DNA from: an uncultured Christensenella sp.
GTDB taxonomy: Bacteria > Bacillota > Clostridia > Christensenellales > CAG-917
Assembly: GCA_910584155.1 (NCBI GenBank)
Contig: CAJTYG010000004.1
Coordinates: 1 to 64,000 of the forward strand
Direction of reading: 5' to 3'
DNA length: 64,000 nucleotides
Shown: piece by piece, positions 44,071-53,659 of the stretch
How positions within the stretch are numbered: position 1 is the stretch's first letter
How the letters are laid out: each line of letters starts with the position of its first letter
Made by a program: the position numbers and the translations under genes
The notes under the pieces: generated by a model
What the model saw: only the letters and a program-made list of their open reading frames with translations
What the model was told of the DNA's origin: nothing
The model's database searches: none

Positions 44071-45563
44071 AATAATTCCTCCAATTCAGCAAGTCCTGCC
44101 GTGATTTCAGCTTCCAGTTTATGTAAGTCCGCCATTAGCTCTTGTGTAGAAGGATATTGCTCCGCAACATATTCCGTCTTTTTGTATTTATTGATAGACA
44201 AATCATAATCGTTATCTACGATTTCCTGTTTGTCAACCAAAAAGCTCTGCTCGGTGCGAGCGCGGTTTTCTTCACCTTGCAAGTTATGAAAGCGCACAAC
44301 AATATCAGGGATGTCATTTTCATTTGTTTCATTACGCTTATCGTCAAGAGAAAAGCCGTCCGCTCTCATATCGTAGAACCAAACCTTATCCGTTCCGCCG
44401 TGTCCCGTTTTGGTGAATACAAGCACGGCGGTGGATACGCCCGCATAGGGCTTAAATACACCGCTCGGCATAGAAACTACCGCTTGCAATTGATTGTTTT
44501 CTATAAGTTCTTTACGTATTGCTTTATGCGCATTAGATGAACCAAACAAAACGCCGTCGGGAACAATACACGCGCATCTGCCACCAACTCGTAGCATACG
44601 CAGAAACAATGCAAGAAACAAAAGTTCAGTTTTCTTAGTTTTGCAAACCTTTAACAAATCCACAGAAACGGTGTCATAATCCAAACTGCCCTTAAACGGC
44701 GGATTTGCAAGGATAAGCGAATACTTTTCCTTATCGGGATTTTGGTCGGACAGGCTGTCGCGATATTCAATATACGGATTATCCACTCCGTGAGTCATCA
44801 TATTCATTGCGCCTATACGAAGCATTGTTCTGTCCATATCATAGCCATGGAACATTTGGCTCATATAGTGTTCTCTATTTTGACGGTTATAGAAAATATC
44901 TTCTTTATGATGTTCTTTGAGATATTCACCTGCCGTCACCAAAAATCCTGATGTACCGCAGGCAGGGTCACAAATCACATCTTCGGGTGCGGGTTGCATC
45001 ATGTCCACCATCATTTTGATTATGTGGCGAGGCGTACGGAATTGTCCGTTTAAGCCTGATTGCGAAATCTTAGAAAGCAAGTATTCGTATACGTCTCCCT
45101 TCGCATCTACCGAGTCTGTGTTTTTGATAAGCTCGAATATTCCATCCAAACTCGTCACTATTTTGGAAAGCATAAGCGGCGTAGGAATTTTAAAGATAGC
45201 GTCGGTCATATATTTGCTATACGCACTATCCTTATCCGTATGTAAATTCTTAATAAACGGAAATACCCACTCTTGCAGGATAGAATACATTTGACCTGCG
45301 GGTTTATCGCGGAACACCGACCATTTTAATTGCTCTCCGTTGATTTTTCGCTCATTGATTTCAACTTCCTCTTTGAAAATACTTGCATACGGAACGTCAA
45401 GCATAATTGCTTCTCTACGCTTCCTATCGTCAGCCTCTGCCAAATCATGAATAAACATCAAGTACGTGATTTGCTCTATCACGTCAAGCGGATTCACTAT
45501 TCCACCCGAGGCAAAAATATCCCAAAGTGCGTCTATTTTATTTTTCAATTCTCCCGTAATCAT
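44067..45563 (-). CDS. hsdM: Type I modification subunit (HsdM)
   Basis: The DNA N6-adenine methyltransferase subunit. It has the HsdM N-terminal helical domain (LDVIEQITYLMFIHDL), SAM motif I region VICDPACGTSGFLVTAGEYL, and catalytic LILANPPFKGSL (NPPF). The C-terminal tail (LHKLEAEITAGLAELEELL) is helical. ATG 45563 has AAGGAG 7 nt upstream; the frame extends eight codons further without support. It starts 2 bp after the fic stop, so the restriction genes appear to be transcribed from the fic promoter. Confidence 0.95.
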   Translation of the reverse strand: MITGELKNKIDALWDIFASGGIVNPLDVIEQITYLMFIHDLAEADDRKRREAIMLDVPYASIFKEEVEINERKINGEQLKWSVFRDKPAGQMYSILQEWVFPFIKNLHTDKDSAYSKYMTDAIFKIPTPLMLSKIVTSLDGIFELIKNTDSVDAKGDVYEYLLSKISQSGLNGQFRTPRHIIKMMVDMMQPAPEDVICDPACGTSGFLVTAGEYLKEHHKEDIFYNRQNREHYMSQMFHGYDMDRTMLRIGAMNMMTHGVDNPYIEYRDSLSDQNPDKEKYSLILANPPFKGSLDYDTVSVDLLKVCKTKKTELLFLALFLRMLRVGGRCACIVPDGVLFGSSNAHKAIRKELIENNQLQAVVSMPSGVFKPYAGVSTAVLVFTKTGHGGTDKVWFYDMRADGFSLDDKRNETNENDIPDIVVRFHNLQGEENRARTEQSFLVDKQEIVDNDYDLSINKYKKTEYVAEQYPSTQELMADLHKLEAEITAGLAELEELL

Positions 45564-45565
45564 TT

Positions 45566-46642
45566 TTATCTCCTTTCGCTGTTCCAAACGTATTTAGTAT
45601 ATCTGCCGCCGCCAATTTTCTGTACATCTCCCTTGTCAACCAATTCGGCAAGTGTTCGTTGAATTGTAATTTCCGAAATATCTGCGCATTGCTCTTTTAT
45701 TTCGGATTTAGTTATAGTTCCAAGCTTATTCTTGATTATATCTGCTATACGCTGTGGTTTTGTAAGAGGTTTCCGCATCCAGATCTGCACCCTCTCTCTA
45801 AAATCCCGATAAGATGCAAGCAAAATACTAAGCATATATTCTATAAACGGCAGGTAATCATTTTGATTTTCATGCCACCCTTGAGAACTTCGTAAAAGCG
45901 CATCATAATATTGTTCTTTCGTTTCCTCTATTTTCTTTTCAATGCTGATATACTTTCCTACGTTATATCCCGAGCGATAAAGCAACAATAATGTTAAAAG
46001 TCTGCTCATTCTGCCATTTCCGTCATTAAACGGATGTATACACAAAAAATCAAGTATAAACATCGGAATCAGCAACAATGGGTTTACTGAATACTGTTCT
46101 ACCGCTTGATTGAATGACGCACAGGCCTCTTCCAATGCCTCGGGAGCCATCCACGCTTCAACTGGTGTAAATCGTACAAATTTCTCTCCCTTCTCATTTT
46201 CTTGGGTTATTACATTATCTCCAACTTTATACTTTCCCCCATATTCCTTTCCACTATAAGCATACAATTCTTTATGCAGTTGCAAAATATAGGCTGGTTT
46301 AACTGGAATATATTCATAATTCTCATGTATGTTTTTCAATACATTTCGATATCCAGCTATTTCTTTTTCGCTACGATTTTGAGGATTTGTTTTATCCAAA
46401 ACTAATTGTTTCAAACGCTCGCAACTCGTATAAATCCCCTCAATTTTATTTGAAGACTCAGCACTTTGAATCTTTGCAATTTCTAGTAGTGCTGTTAAAG
46501 TATCTTCCCTTGCATTCAAATACAAATTCTGTTCGCCTTTATACTCATGAGTCTGTGCTATCGTTTCAATCAAATCTTCTGAAATTGACAGCTTTATTTC
46601 TTTGTAGTTAAATTTATGCAATTTATACCTCAATTTTATCAT
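45566..46642 (-). CDS. Fic-domain AMP-transferase with N-terminal autoinhibitory motif
   Basis: Fic proteins transfer AMP (or other phosphoryl groups) to hydroxyl residues. The active-site motif HPFNDGNGR is intact (203-211), and the inhibitory helix motif SNKIEG ([S/T]xxxE[G/N], 64-69) lies N-terminal, making it a class II, self-inhibited Fic. A C-terminal winged helix (TKSEIKEQCADISEITIQRT ... LVDKGDVQKIG) resembles DNA-binding regulators. ATG 46642 has no ribosome-binding site; an in-frame TTG at 46621 (codon 8) follows GAGG at 6 nt and may be the real start. Fic genes are recurrent passengers in type I loci. Confidence 0.9.
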   Translation of the reverse strand: MIKLRYKLHKFNYKEIKLSISEDLIETIAQTHEYKGEQNLYLNAREDTLTALLEIAKIQSAESSNKIEGIYTSCERLKQLVLDKTNPQNRSEKEIAGYRNVLKNIHENYEYIPVKPAYILQLHKELYAYSGKEYGGKYKVGDNVITQENEKGEKFVRFTPVEAWMAPEALEEACASFNQAVEQYSVNPLLLIPMFILDFLCIHPFNDGNGRMSRLLTLLLLYRSGYNVGKYISIEKKIEETKEQYYDALLRSSQGWHENQNDYLPFIEYMLSILLASYRDFRERVQIWMRKPLTKPQRIADIIKNKLGTITKSEIKEQCADISEITIQRTLAELVDKGDVQKIGGGRYTKYVWNSERR

Positions 46643-46660
46643 TTATTTGATTTTGATATA

Positions 46661-46689
46661 ATTATACCATCCAAAATGCTTAAAGTCAA
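46661..46689 (-). promoter_or_regulatory. Sigma-A promoter of the fic-hsd operon
   Basis: On the minus strand TTGACT (46684-46689), 17 nt, TATAAT (46661-46666), about 20 bp before the fic ATG. It is the only good promoter found for the whole restriction operon. Confidence 0.75.
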
Positions 46690-46778
46690 GAACAAAAACA
46701 TAATATTCTTGGAACTGTTAGTGCCCACTTATAATTTTTTTGATATATTATGAATGATTATAGCACATTTTTATAAAC

Positions 46779-46814
46779 TAAAATACCGTGGACTTATTTC
46801 ACACGGTATTTTAG
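46779..46814 (-). terminator. Terminator of the AAA/helicase operon
   Basis: A 13-bp perfect stem CTAAAATACCGTG / CACGGTATTTTAG, 91 bp beyond the AAA gene stop. Its symmetric A/T flanks could also stop fic-side antisense transcription. Confidence 0.75.
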
Positions 46815-46904
46815 ACTCGCTTTAAGTTGTTTTGAATTCCCTGTCGCTACTCACCTAAATGCAGGTTTTTTGTGAGTTTTTTGCTTATTCGATAAATTTA
46901 AACA

Positions 46905-48143
46905 TCAATCAAGCATCGAGCCGAGCGAGAAGTTTTCGTAGACCTTGAGGTCATCAAGCTTTATGCTGGGCTGACGCTTGGCGACGGCGGCGTCTATCAT
47001 CTCTTTGCTGACCTTGGTGTATTCCGCTTTGTCGTTTGTGCGCTTGACGCTCATATACTGCTCGATAGCCATACGGCAGGCTTCTTCGACAATGCCGCAG
47101 ACGTCTGCGGCGGAGTATCTGCCGAGCTTGTTTGTTGCAAGCAGCGCCGCCGCATACTCGACAACTCCGTCCTCTTGCGGAATGCCCTTGAGCTTATTGC
47201 CGATGATTGAGGCGATTGCCTCGTCGGACGGCGGACCGATATGGATAAGGTGCGAAAAACGCTTGTATCTGAGATATGCGGGATCGATGTCCCACGGGCG
47301 GTTGGTGGCGGCTATCATGATACGCCTGCTGCCGTCCACGCCCTCGCCGTTCATACGCTGCAAAAGCTCGCTGGTTACCGCCGACTTGTAGTCTTTGCTG
47401 TCGCCGCCTCGCTTGCTGAAGATTGATTCGCACTCGTCCACAAACAGTATTGCGCCGTCGGGGAAGCTTGCGATATCCTGAAAGATGTGTCTGACCGCCT
47501 GCTCCGAAGCGCCGACGTAGGATTTGAAGATATCCGCAGGCGTGATGACGAAAAGCGGTAGCTGCATTGCGTTTGCGATAGCCTCCGCAAACATCGTTTT
47601 GCCTGTGCCGGGGGCGCCGTACATCATCATTCCGAGCCCTCCCTTCATCTTGTAGACGTCAAACAGCTCGGCGTGCTGAGCAAGGAATACGAAGCTTCGC
47701 ACAACGTCCTTGACGTCCTCCTGCCCGATGATGTCGTCGAGCGTGGTTTTGGGTATCTCGTTTTTGACACGTGAGCCGTACTTGTTTGCCTCGCTCATAC
47801 GCTCTTTGATTTTGTCGGCGAGCTTTTCCAAAATGTTTTCGTCGTTGCCGAAAAGGCGCATAAGCTCCGAATGCTTGCTCTTATCCGCCTTTGCCAAGCT
47901 TACCATCTTGTTGAGCGTTGCCGCCGCCTGTAGATTGAGGCTGCTTATTTCCGCACGCTTTTCGTCAAGGTCGGTGGCGTTTGGATTTTTTTCGATATAG
48001 GCTGTAAGCTCCTTGACCTTTACACCTCTGAGGTTGTATTCGTCAAGCAGCTGCGATATGCTTTTTTCCTGCTCGGCAGCGGACGTCGCCGCACCGCCCG
48101 AGCGGGCTGAGCCGTTGTCTCTCGGCTTTATAGTTCCTGCCAT
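46905..48143 (-). CDS. AAA ATPase of the Vps4/katanin-like clade
   Basis: 412 residues. An N-terminal helical region (about 25-125) with LQAAATLNKMVSLAKADKSK precedes one AAA module: Walker A GAPGTGKT (176-183), pore-loop-like FKSYVGASE, Walker B ILFVDECES (232-240), ELLQRMNGEG (259-268), and sensor 1 IAATNRPWDIDP (277-288) with arginines in YLRYKRF. TELL.QMNG.G and ATN.PW.LD are hallmarks of the Vps4/katanin/spastin ('meiotic') clade of AAA disassembly machines. GGGAGG is 5 nt before the ATG. Last gene of the operon; the substrate is probably one of the coiled-coil products. Confidence 0.85.
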   Translation of the reverse strand: MAGTIKPRDNGSARSGGAATSAAEQEKSISQLLDEYNLRGVKVKELTAYIEKNPNATDLDEKRAEISSLNLQAAATLNKMVSLAKADKSKHSELMRLFGNDENILEKLADKIKERMSEANKYGSRVKNEIPKTTLDDIIGQEDVKDVVRSFVFLAQHAELFDVYKMKGGLGMMMYGAPGTGKTMFAEAIANAMQLPLFVITPADIFKSYVGASEQAVRHIFQDIASFPDGAILFVDECESIFSKRGGDSKDYKSAVTSELLQRMNGEGVDGSRRIMIAATNRPWDIDPAYLRYKRFSHLIHIGPPSDEAIASIIGNKLKGIPQEDGVVEYAAALLATNKLGRYSAADVCGIVEEACRMAIEQYMSVKRTNDKAEYTKVSKEMIDAAVAKRQPSIKLDDLKVYENFSLGSMLD

Positions 48144-48156
48144 TTTAGCCTCCCGC

Positions 48157-48852
48157 TTACCAATTCATCACGCCGCTGCCCGTGCCTGCGTCGCCGTCCG
48201 AGGTTGTGCCGCCCGTTGCGCCGACTGCGCTGTCCGCATCGCCTGCGCTTGCCGTGTCGGGAGACATGGACGCTTTTGCTCTTTCGATTTCGGCACGCAT
48301 TTCGTCGTCGATGAAGCTGTCCTTGCCCTTTTTCTTTTTGCCATTGCCGCCCGAAAGCAGGTTGGTCGTAGCGTCCGTAAGTCCTACAAGCGAGCCAAGC
48401 ACTATGGACATAAAACCGCCGACGGCCTCTATGCCGATGGACGTGCTTTCTATCATACTTTCCAGCCTTGCCATTTTCTTTTTATAATACTTTTTGGCAC
48501 GGCGGCGCACTATAAATTTGCGCAAAAACTTGGGGAAGCCTTCCACTCCGTGCGAAAACTGCTGTGCGGATACATTGAAGCTCATATCCAACAGGCTGTC
48601 TATCTCGCCCGAGATCGAAGCGAAGTCCATCATCACTTCCTTGTAGCCCATTATCGTTTCCTTTATGGCGCAAAGCTTTGAGCGCAACACATAAAGCACG
48701 AGCTTGGATTGCGTCCTTGCGTCCTCCTCGCCGTATTGCTGGGCGTTTGCCACGTAGGCGTTTAACGCCTCCTTTTTGCTGCGCACAAGCGCATTAAGCT
48801 CCGGATCCCTTATGACCTTTTGGGGAGCCTGTCTCATCATGGTTTCAGGCAT
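48157..48852 (-). CDS. Basic helical protein with hydrophobic stretch, unknown
   Basis: 231 residues, no family recognised. Residues 15-95 are helical (SKLVLYVLRSKLCAIKETIM). Residues 107-126 are strongly basic (PKFLRKFIVRRRAKKYYKKK). A hydrophobic glycine-containing segment follows at 139-166 (IGIEAVGGFMSIVLGSLVGL), possibly membrane-active. The C-terminal 35 residues are low-complexity Ala/Gly/Ser/Thr/Asp. The layout suggests a membrane-binding adaptor. GGAG lies 9 nt before the ATG. It overlaps the helicase stop by 8 bp and precedes the AAA gene by 13 bp. Confidence 0.65.
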   Translation of the reverse strand: MPETMMRQAPQKVIRDPELNALVRSKKEALNAYVANAQQYGEEDARTQSKLVLYVLRSKLCAIKETIMGYKEVMMDFASISGEIDSLLDMSFNVSAQQFSHGVEGFPKFLRKFIVRRRAKKYYKKKMARLESMIESTSIGIEAVGGFMSIVLGSLVGLTDATTNLLSGGNGKKKKGKDSFIDDEMRAEIERAKASMSPDTASAGDADSAVGATGGTTSDGDAGTGSGVMNW

Positions 48853-51800
48853 TTTGTGTATCTCCTTTATTTGAATTATTTATACTTTTGTTTATAAAGT
48901 CCTTTAAGTTTGCTCTTTCCTGCTCGCCGTTTTTTACCCAGTCGTATGCGCTGACGGACACAGTCTTGTTCCACTCTCTCGTCTGCACGAGCGACTGACG
49001 GTATTTTATGGCAAAGTCTATATAGTTTACCGCACGGTCGCCGACGATGGGGGCGACGTCGCAGAATATTGCTATATCCGCCGCCTTGCAGTCCTCATCG
49101 AGTATGACGATGGGAATACGCAAGGATTTTTGAGTTGCGCCGTAGTTGACCATAATGCGGGCGCTGTCAATGCCGCACTCGCCGACAAGGAAGCCGCATA
49201 CGTCCCCTATAAAGCCGTTTGGCGCAGCGCTGCTGACGCTCCTGCAGCCCTCGTCGCCGTTTGCAGAGTGGTCACGCACTATGCGCAAAAAGTCCGCAAG
49301 GTAGTCCCTTGCATACACGTTTGACGAGGCGATGTCCTCGACGGTGAAGGAATGTATGACGGTGAGCATATATTTTGCCCTCGAGGCGGCGACGTTGAAA
49401 ATCTGCTCGCCGTAGCTGCGGCTGAGGTCGCCGAGGCTGACTATCTGTCCCCTCTCGTTGCGCCCGTAGGTCATTGACATTATCACGTGGTCTATCTCTC
49501 TGCCCTGCAGCTTTGCTATCGGCTTGACGAAGAAATCTTCCCCCTTGTCCTCTGTGAGCTTGCGAAGCTTTGCGTCCTCGCCTATAAGCTTCGATATATA
49601 CTGCGCCTGTGCGTCGCCGAACGTGAGCACGCCCACAGACTGCTGCGGATTGACCTCGAAGTGCCGTGAAAGCACCTCTAATACCCTTTGCGCTTCCTTT
49701 TTGTTGACGCCGCTGTACACCTCGTCCGACCACTCGAGCTGCACGAGCTCATCTCTAATGCCCATCCTCGAATTGAAGGACATCTTTGACGGGAAGGTGA
49801 TCATATCGGGATAGTACCTTTGCGAATATGCGATGAGCGACTCGCTTTGACTGCGGTAGTGGCACCTTAGCGAATAGCCCTCGAATGCGCCTCTGCCGCC
49901 GCTGACAAGATCCAAACCTGACTCTATCTTTATATAATCGTCGTCCTCTTTTTCAAGCTTGTTTTTGACAAAGTGCCGAATGGGCGGCATCTGATGCTCA
50001 TCACCTATGATAACACATTGCTTTGTCCTGAACAAGACGGGAATGAGATATTGCGGCTCTATCTGGCTTGCCTCGTCAAAGATAGCGACGTCGAATTTGC
50101 TGAATTCGTCGTTGCCCATAAGCGAGCTGATTGACGACGGCGACATTATGAAGCAGTTTTTTAGCTGCATGATTATCTTTGCCTCGTTTTTGAAAAGCAG
50201 GCGGACGTTGCGATAGGTGGACTTGTCGCCCTCAAATACGCTGAAGGCGTTTTTGTGCTCCTCGACGAGCTTCCGTATCCTCTCTATCTGTCTTAGCGCA
50301 ATGAGCTTCTGATTGTTTTTAAGCACGTCGTCCTCGCACTTGGCATAGCTATCTCTTATGCGCTGAACGTCGCCTAAGCCGAATTTGTCTATGAAATCCG
50401 AGAACAGCTCGACCGCCTTTGCGATGAAATACACCGACTGCGCCGCATTGACTTCGCCGTCCTGCGCTCCGTCTGCGCTTAGCGCAGTCTTGAGCGCAAG
50501 CTTGTCCTTATAGGTGACCTCGCCCTCATCGGCGACGTTGCGCTTTAAGGATAGCACGAGCTTGTTGAGATAGGTTTTTTGCTGGGCGATTGCCCGCACG
50601 GAATCTATGAACAGCCCAAAGAAGGAATGCTCGAATATATCCTCAAAGGAATTTTGTCTGTAGCCGTCGTTGCTGCCTACGACAAAGGGGGCGAAGAAGC
50701 TCTGCAAAAAGCCCTCTTTATCGGAATTTATTATCCTTGCAAAGTCGTATACGGCGTTGCGCTTTTGTGCGTTGCATACGTCGGACACGAATATGCCGAG
50801 GTCGGCGACGGTGAGCGACTGCGGGCTGTGATATGCCGAAAGCTCGCCCATAAACCTATCCGTGTTTTCTCTTGCGAAGCCGAGCACCGCTGCGCAGGTC
50901 CGCTCTATTGCGCCCTTGAGCGGCTTGACGTCCGTGATGAAGCCCGCAGGATTTTGCACGCCTTTTGCCTTGGATATGCCGTAGACGTTTTTGCGCATAT
51001 CCTCAAGCGTAGCGACAGACAAAAGCGTTTTATCCTCGAGCAAGGCTCCGCCTGAGCTATGTACGGAAAGCCCGTTGCAGGCTGATATATGATAGCTGTA
51101 GTGCACATATGTGTTTACTATCTCCGCAATTTGCACAAGCTCGCCGAGCTTGCCGTTTGTCATAACCTGCTTGATAAGCGCATTGTCCGCACCGCCGAAC
51201 GTGGCGTCCGCCCAACCGACGATATGCCTTATATCCCTTATCGCCTGCTCCATAAGCACGCTGCCGTCGGCAAAGTCGAACATAAGCTTGATGAGGTCTA
51301 CGGTGTTTTCGTCAAGCTCGTTTTCTATGAGGCTTGCGATTAGCGTTTCTTCCTGCTTTATGACGGACGTTGCGCTGTCGATGATACCGAACAGCTTTGC
51401 GCCCTCTATAAGACGTGCCGCCGTGATGGGCGTGGTCTTTTTCCTTGCCTTTTCCACCGCACTCAATGCGCTCTTTGCGCCGAAGCCCTTTAAGGCGAAG
51501 CCTGTGGCATCGAGCTTTTGAATATCGAAATACTGCTTTAGCTTTGTCTGCGCCTTACGCATTGACCTGACCGCCTTTTCGTCCTCGAAAACGCCCTCGC
51601 CCATGATGTCGGTAAACACGCCTATGCTGTCGCCGTACTGCGCCTTTGCATAGTAGTAGCGGTTGAGGCTTGCTCGCAGCGCACTCTCCTGACGGCGTAT
51701 CCTGTTGATGAGGCTGTCCGCAAAGAACGTTTCCACACGTCTGAGGCAGGGAAGCGAGTAGTTTAAATAGGTTTCCTTTACGGCGGGAATCGCTACCGAT

Positions 51801-53650
51801 TGGGCGTCCTTTAAAAATGTGCCGAACGTCAAGCCGCTGAAGTCGTCGTCTATGCCCTGCTCGGACAGCACCTTGCGCCTGCCTATTGCGCCGTCAAGCT
51901 GCTCTATAATATTGTCGAGGCAGTCGCAGCTAAGATAGCGGGATATAAATTTGTCGCTTGCGTTTATGCTTGCTACTGCCAAAAGAAGTCCGAGCGGCGC
52001 AGACTTTAAATCGGGGTGGCTCTCGGTGAGATCGGCAAGCTGCTTGTGCGCCTCGCTTAGCTCATCCACCTGCGATTTTGGCATAAAGTCGGAATATATT
52101 TTTTCCTCTTTAATGCCGAAATACGGGGTTTTTCTTGCCGAAACGGCTCCGTTATCCGTGAATTGTGCAAAACACTGTTGCAAACTCTTTACCTTTTGGC
52201 CGAGCTGCTCGTATGCCGCCATATCCATTGTGAGCACGTATTTTATTGACGGCTCGTCGAAATTTATCTGCGTGCAGGCGGGGCGTTTGCTGAAGCGGCA
52301 GATTGCGTCGTACAGGCTGTAGCCGTTTTTCAGCTCGTCGCCGAAAAGCGCTCTGCTGTACAGGTCGAGCAGGTGCGCTTCCTCTTTGAGCTTGCCGTTT
52401 AGCGAAATGTCCTTGCTTTCCACCCCCGTTCTGTTGACGTCGGGAAGCACGTATTTAAGTGTGCGGTTGAAATCTCGGTGCAGCTCGTTGGGGCTTGTCT
52501 GCACGGTGAGGCTCTCCTTTTCGCTTTCAATCTTGAGCACGAAGGGGCGAAGTATTGAGGGAAGCTTGCTGTAGACTTCCTCGAGCGCAGGCACCTTTTT
52601 GGATACGAAAAGCACACGCTTGTTTGCGGATATTGCGCACGCAAGTATGTTGGCGATAGTCTGCGTTTTGCCCGTGCCGGGAGGTCCCTGCACCTTGACG
52701 CACTTGCCTCCGTTGATGACCTCGTCGGTTATCTCACGCTGTACGCTGTCGTATTTGAGCACAAACCGAAGCGGCGCAGTGCCACGCACGGCGGGATCGG
52801 GCTGATACTCCTTGCCGAACACTCTGCGAATGAGCGGCGATGAGGCTATCTCGTCCCTGTGCAGCATTATGTCACGGTACATACAGATGTCGTCGTGAGT
52901 GTAGCGTGCGATCGCAACGAGATTTTTGTCGAATTCAAAGGTGGTTTCGCCTAAAGAGTTGCTTTTGCAGCTCTCTACGTACTGCTCGACGGCGTTGAAA
53001 TATTCCTCGATGTCAAAGCTGTCGATGTCAATGACAGTGCTCTCAACTCCGTTGGACTTGGGAAGCGGGAATTTTTCGAGATATACGCCGTATATCTTTG
53101 TAAACAGGCGATAAAAACACTCGTTGATAAAGATGTCGTCGTCTACGAATTCAAGCCCGACGGGCTGATTGTCTATCTTGCGGATAAGCTTTATCGGGAA
53201 AATGATGAGCGGCGACGTGATGACCTCGTCGGCGGACTTCCACTTCACTGCGCCTATCGACAAAAACAGCACGTTTGTGCCCTTTGCGCTCATATCCTTA
53301 TATACGGAATCTATAAATCTGCTTAGCTGGCGCTGTATGTAACGGAATTCGTCCGGCTCGCTGTTGCCACGCCAACTGACTATGGTAGCGTCCGTTTTGG
53401 CAAGCCCTACCTCGGGCACGTCTATGGCGCTGTCACGAAGATATACCGATATGCCTGCGCCTATCTTGCGTCTTATCCGCTTGAAAAACCGCAGCCCGAA
53501 CAGACCGTTTTCGTCATACAGCGTGAATACGTCGGACTTTTGCGGTATGCCGTTTTCTACGCAGATGTTGACCTGTCGGTTGTTTGAGTCCCGAAGATGC
53601 AAAAGCTCCTCTTCAAAAGCCTCGAGCTCCTCTAAATATTTGTCGTCCAT
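48845..53650 (-). CDS. Giant SF1 (UPF1/Dna2-like) helicase
   Basis: 1601 residues. An N-terminal domain of about 300 residues precedes motif I VQGPPGTGKTQTIAN (GPPGTGKT 322-329). A helical insertion of roughly 800 residues separates this from motif II AIFDEASQIEPQYL and motif III CVIIGDEHQMPP. SLRCHYRSQSESLI, LQGREIDHVIMSM and FNVAASRAKYMLTV are motifs IV-VI of SF1B helicases. A C-terminal domain of about 150 residues (CRSVSSAAPNGFIGDVCGFL ... CKAADIAIFCDVAPIV) looks like a small nuclease-fold or winged module, with an uncertain D...D pattern. Helicases of this AAA_11/AAA_12 layout occur in many defence islands. The ATG is preceded by GGGGGG, 9 bp after the HExxH gene. Confidence 0.88.
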   Translation of the reverse strand: MDDKYLEELEAFEEELLHLRDSNNRQVNICVENGIPQKSDVFTLYDENGLFGLRFFKRIRRKIGAGISVYLRDSAIDVPEVGLAKTDATIVSWRGNSEPDEFRYIQRQLSRFIDSVYKDMSAKGTNVLFLSIGAVKWKSADEVITSPLIIFPIKLIRKIDNQPVGLEFVDDDIFINECFYRLFTKIYGVYLEKFPLPKSNGVESTVIDIDSFDIEEYFNAVEQYVESCKSNSLGETTFEFDKNLVAIARYTHDDICMYRDIMLHRDEIASSPLIRRVFGKEYQPDPAVRGTAPLRFVLKYDSVQREITDEVINGGKCVKVQGPPGTGKTQTIANILACAISANKRVLFVSKKVPALEEVYSKLPSILRPFVLKIESEKESLTVQTSPNELHRDFNRTLKYVLPDVNRTGVESKDISLNGKLKEEAHLLDLYSRALFGDELKNGYSLYDAICRFSKRPACTQINFDEPSIKYVLTMDMAAYEQLGQKVKSLQQCFAQFTDNGAVSARKTPYFGIKEEKIYSDFMPKSQVDELSEAHKQLADLTESHPDLKSAPLGLLLAVASINASDKFISRYLSCDCLDNIIEQLDGAIGRRKVLSEQGIDDDFSGLTFGTFLKDAQSVAIPAVKETYLNYSLPCLRRVETFFADSLINRIRRQESALRASLNRYYYAKAQYGDSIGVFTDIMGEGVFEDEKAVRSMRKAQTKLKQYFDIQKLDATGFALKGFGAKSALSAVEKARKKTTPITAARLIEGAKLFGIIDSATSVIKQEETLIASLIENELDENTVDLIKLMFDFADGSVLMEQAIRDIRHIVGWADATFGGADNALIKQVMTNGKLGELVQIAEIVNTYVHYSYHISACNGLSVHSSGGALLEDKTLLSVATLEDMRKNVYGISKAKGVQNPAGFITDVKPLKGAIERTCAAVLGFARENTDRFMGELSAYHSPQSLTVADLGIFVSDVCNAQKRNAVYDFARIINSDKEGFLQSFFAPFVVGSNDGYRQNSFEDIFEHSFFGLFIDSVRAIAQQKTYLNKLVLSLKRNVADEGEVTYKDKLALKTALSADGAQDGEVNAAQSVYFIAKAVELFSDFIDKFGLGDVQRIRDSYAKCEDDVLKNNQKLIALRQIERIRKLVEEHKNAFSVFEGDKSTYRNVRLLFKNEAKIIMQLKNCFIMSPSSISSLMGNDEFSKFDVAIFDEASQIEPQYLIPVLFRTKQCVIIGDEHQMPPIRHFVKNKLEKEDDDYIKIESGLDLVSGGRGAFEGYSLRCHYRSQSESLIAYSQRYYPDMITFPSKMSFNSRMGIRDELVQLEWSDEVYSGVNKKEAQRVLEVLSRHFEVNPQQSVGVLTFGDAQAQYISKLIGEDAKLRKLTEDKGEDFFVKPIAKLQGREIDHVIMSMTYGRNERGQIVSLGDLSRSYGEQIFNVAASRAKYMLTVIHSFTVEDIASSNVYARDYLADFLRIVRDHSANGDEGCRSVSSAAPNGFIGDVCGFLVGECGIDSARIMVNYGATQKSLRIPIVILDEDCKAADIAIFCDVAPIVGDRAVNYIDFAIKYRQSLVQTREWNKTVSVSAYDWVKNGEQERANLKDFINKSINNSNKGDTQNA

Positions 53651-53659
53651 AATCCCCCC

